The position numbers and the translations under genes are program-made. From Trileptium ribeirensis (Eukaryota > Nematoda > Enoplea > Enoplida > Thoracostomopsidae), in assembly GCA_030248225.1 (NCBI GenBank), contig JASANE010005251.1, positions 1-64,000 on the forward strand: a stretch of 64,000 bases of DNA, read 5' to 3'. This document shows positions 1-11,200 of this stretch, one piece after another. The notes under the pieces were generated by a model. It worked only from the letters and a program-made list of their open reading frames with translations, had not been told where the DNA came from and did no database searches. Each line of letters opens with the position of its first letter. Position 1 is the first letter of the stretch.

Positions 1-1760
1 CAAAATTAGCGGAAAATATTGATTCTGACCGTAAATCTTTCTTTAAATACGCTTTGCGATAAAACAGTCCGTTCCTTCCTCCATAGGCCCTATGCGTCGT
101 GATGACGGTTCGTTATGCAATTCTGCTGCCGAGGACTTTGAACGCTTTAATTCTTATTTTGCATCAGTATTTAATTCTGATGTTTTTATTGCTCCGTTGA
201 CTTATCCTAAAACAGACCAACGCATATACAACATGTATTTTTCGACTTTCGAAGTAGCAAAGGCAGTACGCTCTGACAAGCCGAATGCTTCTCCTGGCAT
301 TGACGGTATTAGTAACCTTTTCCTTGTCAACACTTTACCAGTTACTATTGAAACAATAACCAAAATTTTCAATATGTCATTAACTACCGGAGTTTTCCCG
401 GCGCAGTGGAAAGACGCTAAAGTGATTCCTATATATAAAAGTAAAGGTGATCGAGCATCGTGCAATAATTACCGGCCTATCAGTTTAACTCCCTCGATTA
501 GTAAAATTCTTGAAACATTGGTACGGGACAAGTTGATGGTATTTCTTACCGCTAATAATTTGATTCGATCATCTCAGCATGGATTCTGTCGCAACCGATT
601 TACGCCGCTACACAGTCGTTACGATTGCCTAGATTTTTCACAACGCGGTCACTAGATGTCGGTGACTGGTTTGACGTAGTCTATGTGGACTTCTGCAAAG
701 GTTTCGACAAGGTGCATCACGAGGCTTTACTAACGAAACTTCACAGCTATGGTATAAACGGTACGCTCCTGGATTCGTTCCGCAGCTACTTAACAGAGCG
801 TCGCCAGTTTGTCTCTTTGAACGGGTAGTCTTCTTCATGGTCTCCTGTTCATCGTGGCGTCCCCAGGGGTCAGTTTTAGGACCGCTACTTTTCGTCATCT
901 TCATCAACGACATCGACGAATATGTGTCATGCGGAATTTTCAAGTACGCCGATGATCTAAAACTTGCTTGTAAAATTACTAGACTTAACGCTGATTGGTG
1001 TTTTGGCGCTCTTCGAGACAAGACTGGACGGTATTCACAAAATTTTGTCTTGAGTGGTACATTTCGATCAACAGTAGTAAATGCCATGCTATGCATCTAG
1101 GTTATGATAATCCGCGTGTTGCTTACTCATTAGCTAACAATCTGCTATCCTCTGTTGATCCGGGAAAAGACATAAGTGTACTCTTCTGCAGCAGTTTAAA
1201 ATTCTCGGAACATTGCTGTCGAATAGCCAAGTGAGCTTTTCAAGTCATTTATCTTTTACGTCGCACCATTCAGCGATGGACAAGAAAAGTCTGGCTCAGT
1301 TTATACCGCTCCCTCATCAGGCCTCACGTCGAGTACGCCGCTTGCGTCTGGTCCCCATTGTTGGAGAGAGATATTATTGTCATAGAACGAGTTCAAAGAC
1401 ACGCGACTAAGTTTATGCCATCTGTATCTCATCTACCGTACCACGATCGCCTAATTATTTTGGTCTGCAAACTCTCTAGCTGTCGCACTCGCAGTGATTT
1501 GATTTTGGTGTTCAAAATGTTTCACGGAGATATCGACTTGAACATTGCGTCCTTTTTCGAAACTGGTTATCATGTCACCCGCGGTCATAATTTTAAATTG
1601 AAAACAATTGATGTCGCCCGACTTGATTTGAGGCACTACTTTTTCTCTCATCGTGTGATGGCTTTATGGAATCGTCTTCCCTGGGAGGTGGTTAACGCTC
1701 CCTCCCTGTCATCTTTCAAACAAAGGTTGCATGCTTCAAATTATCTACCATTGTAATCGA
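1..1760 (+). pseudogene. LINE (CR1/Jockey-like) reverse transcriptase remnant
   Basis: This is the 3' part of a non-LTR retrotransposon whose 5' part lies outside the window. The reverse transcriptase is recognisable from its order of motifs: NNYRPISL near 465-488, the [13 protein letters not shown] block near 685-720, [13 protein letters not shown] near 857-895, and the catalytic YADD near 945-957. The C-terminal end, FSHRVMALWNRLPWEVV (about 1640-1690), is typical of CR1/Jockey-type LINEs. The frame is broken by a shift near 600-640, an in-frame TAG at 826-828 and further shifts between about 1090 and 1360, so it is dead. The last open segment stops at 1754-1756. The exact clade is inferred from motifs, not from a tree. 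Confidence 0.9.
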
Positions 1761-2570
1761 TCGTTTGTTTTCTTTTCACAAAATCTGGCCTCGAATTTAC
1801 GAGGCTGAATCATCCTCCAATTCGATCCGTCTGATCGTTATACGAACTTCAACGATCTGTATCGTGGATCATATCTATTCAAACGGTGTGGAGGACGAAG
1901 GTGACTATAAGGTGACTACTTAGTTAGTAATACTACCTTTCCCAAGAAAAATCGTGAGTAAGTGGCAATAAGATTTAATAAGGGCGATATAGTAGCATAA
2001 CGTTAGGGTTAGTAATAGCTTAAAAATTTCGGCCCCTTTGTCCAGTGAGTGGTAACCAGGGTGAAAGTGCAGGTGGGTCTCAAATAAATTTAGTGGTGCC
2101 AACACATCGGTGGCTACCGTCTGGCGTTATCGGCGTGGGGCGCACTATTCTTGAGTAGACCAGGTGAGTAAGGGGTGAGGATTCGAACAACCACCTCGAG
2201 AAATCCCTAACCTAAAACCATCCTGAGACCAGGCAGTCAAGGCCAGGAGTGAGAAACTTGAACTGCATAGTAGTCGACCGCTACTGTACAGTTTTAATAA
2301 CGTGGTTGGCTACCGTCCGGCGTCGGCCTGTGTAACATACCTGGCACTACTAGTGTAATCCTAAGGCTTAGGTCGAGGTACTCAGATAATCGCACAGTGG
2401 CTACCGGCCGGCGTCATTGTGTCAACCCACAAGGGCTTTAATAAAGTAACAGATTTATTCATTCAAAGTATCATCTATTCAGGTATTTTTAGCATTTTGC
2501 CGGAACTGCAACCGTAACACAATTTTTGTCTAAACTGTAATTGTAGTTGCTCCCTGAAAAAAAATATATA
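1761..2570. repeat. LINE 3' flank and unclassified repeat with GGCTACCG motifs
   Basis: There is no coding evidence here. The first 150 bases are probably the LINE 3' untranslated tail. Between about 2105 and 2420 a motif of the form GGCTACCGKCYGGCGT occurs three times (near 2110, 2310 and 2398), each time beside AT-rich spacer. At about 2498-2556 there is a short piece ending GTTGCTCCCTG that resembles the right end of the hAT-like family found downstream (compare 60000-60072). The GGCTACCG repeat itself is not recognised. Confidence 0.45.
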
Positions 2571-2575
2571 TAGGA

Positions 2576-3737
2576 CAGGGAATAACCGGAACCGGAACCA
2601 GTAACCGGAACCGTCTATTTAAACCGGAACCGGAACCGGAACCTGGTCTTCGAAATTTATATATAGTAAAACAGATGATGGAAGAAATGAAGGTATAGTG
2701 GATTTAAAATGCATTAAAAATAACTTTTACATTAAACTTAATGTATTGCGATGGTATTATTGCCTTTCTGAAACTTTAAAGAGACTGAGGAAGCTAATAA
2801 TGTTTATTTATCGATCAAATATGTCGGTTTTTGGACATTCAGAGCAAAAAATGTCTTCCACTATACACCACTGCGTATACTGCGTCAAATCGAATGTGCT
2901 TACAAAGCTTGGAGCGTAGAATACACACTTTCGCTCTGTCTCCAGTCGCTTCCCTTTACTACACATACGTTTGTTGTATGTTCTTCTGTAGGAAACTTAA
3001 AATTATTGGTTTATATGATTCTAAGAGAAAATAATAGATAGAAGGTAATTTTCTGATCAGTGGTCAGAGACACTGTTTAGGCTAGCGTTGAACAAACAGT
3101 GCCCGTCAGTTACATCATAATGATGATAACTTTCTAATCAGAATGCTATAAATGAGACATACTGTGATGCTGCTCGCACAGTTTCAATAAATACAGTTCA
3201 TTGCCAAGAAAGCAGTTTCTAGCTGCGTTGCAGATGACGTTATTTTACTTCAAGTTAAACTGGTTTACCAAGTTTACAAGCGCACTGGCGGGTGCCTGAC
3301 GCAATTTATGTTAGCCAAGCATACCCTAAGTACTTCTGCGTAAGCCATACTCAGTTACCGAGTTGGACCGGTTTAATTCAAACGTATCCAACAGACTTCT
3401 GGATGTGTAAAATAGCTGCTACAAGCATTGACCTGGCTTTGATTTAACAAACTCCTGCAGGTTATTATGAAAAATTCCTGCTCAAATTATGTGCCCTACT
3501 TACGTTTTACACGGCAAATTGGTTAGTTAATCTTTTCTTTTGCTTGGTTGTATTGAAGCTTGATCATTGTATAATATATATTACATATGTTTGGATTACA
3601 AGATAAAGCAAGAAACGTGGAAAATTTCAAACAAAATTTTTAAACCGGAATTCCGGTTCCGGTATGGTTTTTGCCCTTTGCCGGAACCGGAACCGGAACA
3701 CGATCTTCGCCGGAACCGGAATTCCGGTTACTCCCTG
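2576..3737 (-). mobile_element. Non-autonomous hAT-like element, inner copy (minus orientation)
   Basis: The element starts CAGGGAATAACCGG and ends CCGGTTACTCCCTG. The ends are imperfect inverted repeats and fit the YARNG start typical of hAT elements. It is flanked on both sides by ATATAGGA (2568-2575 and 3738-3745), an exact 8-bp target duplication. Both subterminal regions are built of repeated CCGGAA/TTCCGG words. The interior has no transposase. The interior matches, in reverse complement, the element at 3741-4857 (for example the segments around 3040-3200 and 4250-4390). It inserted within a few bases of the end of that second copy. Confidence 0.85.
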
Positions 3738-3740
3738 ATA

Positions 3741-4857
3741 TAGGAGTAACCGGAATTACGGTTGCGGTGCCGGCAAAAGGCAAAAACCATACCGGAATTC
3801 CGGCTTGAAATTTTCGACATTTTTGCTTCGGCTGTGACCCAGACATATGTAATAAATACACAATCATCAAGTTCTGATACGACCAAAGAAAAGAAAAGAT
3901 TAGTTCAGCAAAATTGCTGTGTGAAACGTAAGTACTACGCGTAATTTCAGTACGAATTTTTCATCTTAACCCTGCAGGAGTTTGTTAACAAAACAAAGCC
4001 AGCTCGACGCTTGTATCAGCTATTTTACACATTCAGAAGTTTGCGAGGTATACTAGAATTAAACCGGTCCAACTCGGTAACAGAGAATGAATTATTTAAA
4101 AGGCACTTACATAGTTGTAAAGCTTGGCTAACTTATATTACGTCAGGCACCAGCCAGTGCGCTTGTAAACTTTGTAAGTCAGTGTACATTGAAGTAAAGT
4201 AACATGTCTGCAACGTAGCCAGAAACTGCATTCTTGGCAGTGAGTTGCATTTATTGAAACTGTTTGAGCAGTATAACAGTTTGACTGATTTATTACACTG
4301 TGATCACAAAGTTATTATCATTATCATCTAACTGACGGCACTAGTTGTCCAACGGTAGCCCAAACAATGTCTCTATCCAATGATTAGAAGATTATTGTAT
4401 ACCTTCCTTTTCCTTTATTTTCTTTTAGAACCATATATATATAGCAATAATTTCAAATTGCTTACAGAATAACATGTAACAAAAAAGTATGTGTAGTAAA
4501 GGGAGGCGATTGGAGACGTAGCCAAACTAGCTTACGCTCCATAGATACAAGCATGTTTAGTTACAAGCACAATCTATCGTCATTCAGTCTAACGCAATTT
4601 ACACAAGGATGTATAGTGGGTCCAAAAAACCAATGTATTCACCGATAAATGAACATTATTAGCTTCCTCAGTCGCGTCAAAGTTCCATAGTGGCAATAAT
4701 GCCATCGCGGTGTATTAACTTTAATGTAAAAGTTATTTTTAATACGTTTTAAATCCAGTGTACCTTCATTTCTTCCTCCATACGTATTACTATATATATA
4801 AGTTTCGAAGAACAGGTTCCGGATCCAGTTTAAATGCACGGTTCCGGTTATTTCCTG
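3741..4857 (+). mobile_element. Non-autonomous hAT-like element, outer copy (plus orientation)
   Basis: This is a second member of the same family in the opposite orientation. It begins AGGAGTAACCGG directly beyond the target duplication of the inner copy and ends GGTTATTTCCTG at 4857. The first few bases of this copy were split by the inner insertion and remain at about 2571-2575. The flanks are ATATATAT-like, compatible with an 8-bp duplication in AT repeats but not decisive. There is no transposase. The right end lies only 85 bp upstream of the proposed start codon of the host gene. Confidence 0.75.
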
Positions 4858-4941
4858 ATATATATTTATTTATTTAACACTTGCAGATTTATTTTAAAGT
4901 AACATACATATTACGTACCAAGAAACGCATATCATAGTGCT

Positions 4942-5211
4942 ATGAGCAATTATAAGCACACAAAGCGTAAAAAATCAGAAGATATTACGGAAACGTCGCC
5001 TTATAATAAAATGTCTTCATTACTTCGTAATGATAATCAGTGCAAGAACATTGATAACTATTCTAATTCTAACAAGGAAATTGCAACCGATGACGATGAA
5101 ACTCGCGGCGAATCATATTTGACTACTGAAACTTGCGAAGTCAACACTAATATTGAAGCAACAGCATGTGCTTATAACTTAACAAAATATAACATCAAAA
5201 GTATTTTGCAT
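4942..5211 (+). CDS. GON4L: GON4L-like exon 1 (initiator)
   Basis: The exon has 90 codons. ATG at 4942 is the first ATG after an in-frame TAA at 4900, with no acceptor between them. The N-terminus is basic and Ser/Lys-rich (KHTKRKK), then acidic. The exon ends with NLTKYNIKSILH, which matches the conserved N-terminal GON4L block (NLTxxNVKNII). The donor GTAAGC at 5212 ends the exon in phase 0. The same frame runs on for only ten codons past the donor before a stop. Confidence 0.85.
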
Positions 5212-8200
5212 GTAAGCAGCTTTGTTATTCTTTTTGAATGACTTTGTACATAAGGGCGACCCGATAGTAAGAGTAGGTATCCTTTTATTTACTATATCGT
5301 ATGTAAACGTAAAGGCGGCCAAAAATAATAAAGTACCAATATCATTAATGACCTTTGATTAACAATCTTTATAATTTTCAATGTCTTTAGTACTACTGTA
5401 TTCCTCTTAACAAAATTTGTTTATTTTACTGGATTTTACGATAGCCAGTGTAACAAAATAATTTCAAGCTGGTGGCAAATGTAGGTTAATGTAAGTATTA
5501 AATGTGGTCCAAAATTGCTCGTCTTTAACACCTTGAAACGTTCACATTTTGATGGGATATTTGTACACTACCTTGCTTTTGCGCGACATGTATGATATAC
5601 ATCTTTTTGCTGAGTTGTATTATATTAAATGCCGCTCTGTCTATACAACCGTTATTATAATGACAGTAATTCTGGCGAAATATTTGGTAAAGTGTGTATA
5701 TACATTTATATTGATCTGTTGGATATTATTTGCGTTAAACAAAATGCTTGTTGGTTATATTTATTGTTTGTTTGCTTCATGGAGCTGGAAAGCTTGTTTT
5801 TATAGTTCAGCACATATTCAGCGTGTTCAGTATATAATTATCAAAAAGCCTCAACGCAACATGAGTTATATTCCGGAAATAAAACCATTGTATTTAATAA
5901 TAACGAATAGCTTGAGTTACTATTCATGAGCATGAAACTGGAAATATGATGTATATACAAAGTAAAATTCAAACATGAAAATGATTATTCTTTAGCTGTA
6001 TTGGTCGGTTAATTGTACAACTGTGTTGTCTGGGACTATTGAATGTGGATCCATTCACAATTTACAAATAAGTCAATATTAAATCAAGTTAATAAACTTT
6101 TTGTGAAATTGAGTAACGACTACTCAAGTTCAGAAAGAAGTCCAACATAGGAATCGTCCAAGGTTTATCCTTTCAATATGTGTCTACAATTCATACACTT
6201 GTTCGATTATTAAAGGGGATTAACCTCTGAAAATTGTGTTTTGGAAAAAATGGCATTCTACAGCTTATGCTTGGTAATGTATCTGCAGAATACAAATCCT
6301 GTTATATATCTCTCGTCTTTGCATACATTACCCATGCACACGTATTTTTATCAAAGAGTTACCAATTTTTCACCGCTTAGGGATTTTTCGGGGAATTTGG
6401 ACCTTTCCGTATCCATAAATAACCAACTTCAACCTGATTTTCGACACCTATTCCAATTATAAAATGCATTGCTTCAACGGGCACGGACCGGACCGCGGTC
6501 CAGACTGGTCAGGGTCGACCAAATCAGAAATCTTTTTTCGCCTGACAGTCATAAAAATTGTTGTCCAACAATTACCCAAAATTGCTGAGACTTATTTTTA
6601 GAGCCTGTTTTAATTCACATCATAAATAAATAAATGTTAACACAACATTTGTTGAGGAATTTCACTGGAACTTTGAGTACCAAATTTAATTTTGGAAAAA
6701 ATTTTGTGAGATTACAGTTCTGGCCAGGAATTTGTTTCAAAATCGCTTTTTGTCTCCAAGAAAATCATTTTGGATGAGTTGCTGACATGATTTTTAACCG
6801 GTTTCTCTAGGCAAAATTGGGCGCCACTGATGTCGAACTAGACCCCCGGTTCATGCTTCATGCCCCCAGCAAATGGAGGGCCCAGATATATATCAGGCAG
6901 CAACCAGAATTCCGGGTCCGGTGAAAATCAGGTTCCTGCGGCGGTTCCGGTAAAAGGCAAAAACCATATAGGAACCGGAATTCCGGTTAAAAAATTCCTG
7001 GCCTGTCCACAATGGGGGTTGGGTTGCGACCCCCTACTTTTCAAATCCCACTCGGCAGAAACCCACCATGTTCAACTAATTCCAATCCTTTTATGTCTGA
7101 AAATTCATGTTTTTGTTTGCAAATTGTTTTTTAAACATTAATTACCAATATTTGTAATGCTAATATTGTTTTTAGCTTGAAAATACAGTTTTTATAGTAA
7201 AAATGCACGAAAATATGGAAGTATTTAGTATTTTATAAGCAAAATTTATCTCCCCGCTTTTAATTTTTCCCCGAGAATGAACATGGGGCCCCCACGAAGT
7301 TCCCCCCACTTCTCGGAGGGCTGTGGACAGGCCAGAATTCTCCACATTTTTTGCCCCATCTGTGGTCCAAACATATATATAATATATATATACGTATTAT
7401 ATACACAGTGATTTTTGTTCCAGTACAACCAAATTAAAAAAATATTAGCTAAGCAAATTACCATGTGAAAAGTAAGGAGGACACATAATTTCAGTAGGTT
7501 TTTTCTTCTTGACGATGCAGGAGTTTAACAAAAGACAGGTATGGGTATGTTTGTAGCAGCTATTTTATACATTCAGGGAGCTGCTGTGTATTTTAGAATC
7601 CAACCGGTAACTTGATATGCATGATAGAGTATGACATGATCAGAAGTGCTTAGCTGTTGCTTTAAATTGCGTCATGTACTAGCCAGTGTGCTTGTTAATT
7701 TTGTAAATCAGTCTAGATTGGAGTAAGGTAACATATCGGCACCGGAGCCACTGTGTTCTTAGTAATGAACAGTATTTATTGAAGCTGCGCAAGCAGTATA
7801 ACAGTTATAACATAATATAATAGTCATAACATAACAAAACAGTCTTATAACATTGTGATCCGAAATTCATTATCATCATAGTCTAGTGATGGGCACTGGT
7901 TGCCCAACGCTAGCCAGAACAATGTAACTACAACTGATCACAAAATTTTAGTATACTTTTAATTTCTTGTAGAACCACATAAAGTAATATTTGCAAATTT
8001 CCTACGGAATATTTCTTGGCCGGCGTAAATAAGTTCAACTAACCGAAAGGACGTTTTTATATACGAGGTCTGAATAGCTGTAGTTGGGTTTCACACAAGG
8101 ATGTATGATGACGTATGTAAGGAACTGTCAAGGAAATCGAGAGTCATCTTGTCCCAGCTTAGGTCAGGATACTCTTAGAGGCTACACAGCTATCGTCACC

Positions 8201-11200
8201 GACTGGATAGCACCATTCCCGACATATGCCCAGCTTACAAAAGAGGCCCCCACGATGTCAAACATCTGTTCAACCGCTCTAAAAACCCGACAAACCTGCC
8301 AGACGAAAGCCTGTGGACCGATCCTACAGCAGTGGCAGCATTTCTACAGCTATAAGAACCAGCATTGATGGAGTCGGCTACAACAACAACAACAACGTAT
8401 GATGCACTCAAGTTATACTGGGTCTTGTTTAGTTCTTCGATTTAGTAAATTCTCCATACCATATGCAATTATGGCATTGAATGACGTGATCAGTTAAAAT
8501 TCTGGGAGTCCGGACTGTAAAGGTACCTCTGAATCGGGTTCCCACGAAATAAAATACGTATCTCATGAATCATGTTGCCTACCATCGTTAAACTGCAACA
8601 TTATAAAGACTTGTAGTGGTGCTGTTACAGAATTACAAGCTAGTAGAACTGCTTTGACGACAATATACTAATTTGATAAAATGCCGTTTCCGAAAACCAA
8701 AAATAATCACCAGGTTTCCTGAATTCGATCCCTCGTATCTACACACAGAATGAAGTCAGGACGTCCATATCGGCTTACGTAAAAACGACGGTATTTAATG
8801 ATTGGAATAACAAATTAAGCATGGCTGCACTATTTCGATATATATATAATAGTGGTAAAAACCTGCGAAATACGCCTTTATCGTCATAGTCGTCGCTAAG
8901 TAAATCATAAATTACACAAATACCTGTTACAGCTCTTTAGGAAAAACAGACATATACCTCTTTGAATTTTAACAAGCATTAGATGTGTGTATGCAATACT
9001 CACATATAATATATGTTTGCTTTCCTTATGTTATAGCATTTGACAAACAACAAGGATTTCTATGGCGCAGTGAAGAATATACTGAATCCGGAAAAAAAGC
9101 CGAATCTTATTTCTTCACTTAACAATCAGGACATATCTATCCGTTTAACTCGCGCAAAAGCAAGAGAACTTGCGAATAATCAACAGTTTTATGTAAGTAA
9201 ATGATTATTTTACGTTGTACGCGTTTGGTTGCATATTGTTATTAATGGTTGTTTGTATGAAGACCAACCGCGACATTCCCGTTTTCCTCGGCGTCCATTA
9301 TACTTCAGAATGATTATAATTAGAGACATTTAGGTACTGTTTTAATACATACGTATAAGCGTGAATCGGTGCGGAAACAACTCGAAATATATAGTAAAAC
9401 GTGTTTTCTTCCATGGCGTCTATTATACTTCAAAATGATTATAATTAGAGACGTTGACTGTTTTAACATATGCAAGTTTCAATCTGTGCTGCAACAACTC
9501 GAAACATTTAGTAAAACATGTTTACCGGGATATTAATCTCTAGACAGGCATAGGTTAGTTGTAGAGACTAAACTCAGTGTGTTTACCCAGACCAATTAAT
9601 ATAGGCCATCGCAGAGTTCACGTTAAATGATAATACATCAGTTACATGTAGGAATTTTCGCCCCGTAAAGCGAAAATTAGATGCACTACAATAATGCATA
9701 GTATAATCGATCCATCGGACACACTGTGTCTGGTTACTCTGCACTGCCTCTTTTCAAGTATATATATGGCTTGCGGCGTCCACAACTCCTGAACAGAAAG
9801 GACATTTGTCATGTCTTGTAATCACTATGATGCTATTATGTTTACTGAGCAAACAGTGTCCCTATTGCATGGCTCTGTCAATCCGCCAGGAAGCAATATT
9901 AATTCCTTACGTCAAAGCTAGGTACTAATAATTAATTTTATTTTTTTAAATTCGCATACATAACCCCTCTGAATACTAGTATAATTAGTAAAAATATGTG
10001 CTGTAAGATTATATAAACGTCTGATCGACAATATAATTTCATCAGTTATTGTTATAATTTCTATAGCAGGTCCTATATGCAAGCTCATAAAGGTGCTAAA
10101 TTTGAAATCGTTTGCATGGCTTTATAGCGAAAACTTTTAATATGTATTCATTGTCTTATGTTATTGTTTTTGGTTTTATAGCATGCATATTTGTGTATAT
10201 TGTGAAATTTTTTCCATGCAGCATTTACAACAGCCTTCTACATCTGCGATTGGGAATGATCACAAAAGTAATGAAGAGCACAATGAGTCCGATGCCATAC
10301 TTACGTCAAAGATGTTTTCTGAGCCGGATAATGATCTTAGCGACGACGAAAATGATGCCGATTTTGTACCGTCTGAAGATGAGGTTAGTAGTAAATAACC
10401 GAGACATGACAGTGGTATTTACTAGATTTTGTCGCGTGGATATATGTTCATTCTTAAGTGTATCAATGTTTTTGATTACTCGCTTCTTTTTTTACCATTT
10501 CTGGTAGGCATTAATTTTGCTTGAAACTGAATTTTCAGAGATTAATTTTCACATATATATCTTTAAACTTTTGAATAGTTTTACTCTCGTGTTGATCAAA
10601 TCATTTGCGTACCGTGCTAATATTTACGTTACGCCGTGGCTTTTTGTGCCATAAAATGGGCTCGAATCTGAGTTTCAGGAACTGGAAAGCGAGTTTGAAG
10701 AATCCGATATGAATACCTCCAAGTGCTCATTTGCAACGCCAACTTCAGCAAAGCTCAACTATATAGACGAACAGGTATAATACGCTGTTGCTTAACTATA
10801 ATCAGAACTTAGTGTAACGTAGTGGAGATTGTGTTTTGCAGGGGTGAAAGGTTTCAAATTCCGTTTGTGTGTATGTATGATCGGTCATAACCCGGGAACA
10901 ACTTAGCTGAATTTTATGATAGTGGGCTCTTTCGAACTGGCATAGTCGATTTACCGTGTACATACTCGGTTGTTTTTTTGATTTGAACTCTGGTTCCAGG
11001 GTCAGGTCAAAATGAGGTTTTTACCCCATTTTAGTACCCTTCACAGAAACAATATTATTTTTGTCTTAGCTTTCGTTTTTTTTTCTTTAGCTAGTTTTAT
11101 TTCATAGTAAAATGACAAATGCCGATGCCTCATTTTTGTTTTCTATAAGGCTTCAGTTATGGGGTTTGAGGTATGGCACCCTCTGGTTCCTCGACCCAAA

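Noticed and set aside
5549..5929. 126-codon hydrophobic open frame resembling a membrane protein
   Set aside because: AT-rich intron sequence gives Ile/Tyr/Leu runs by chance. No family motif is visible.
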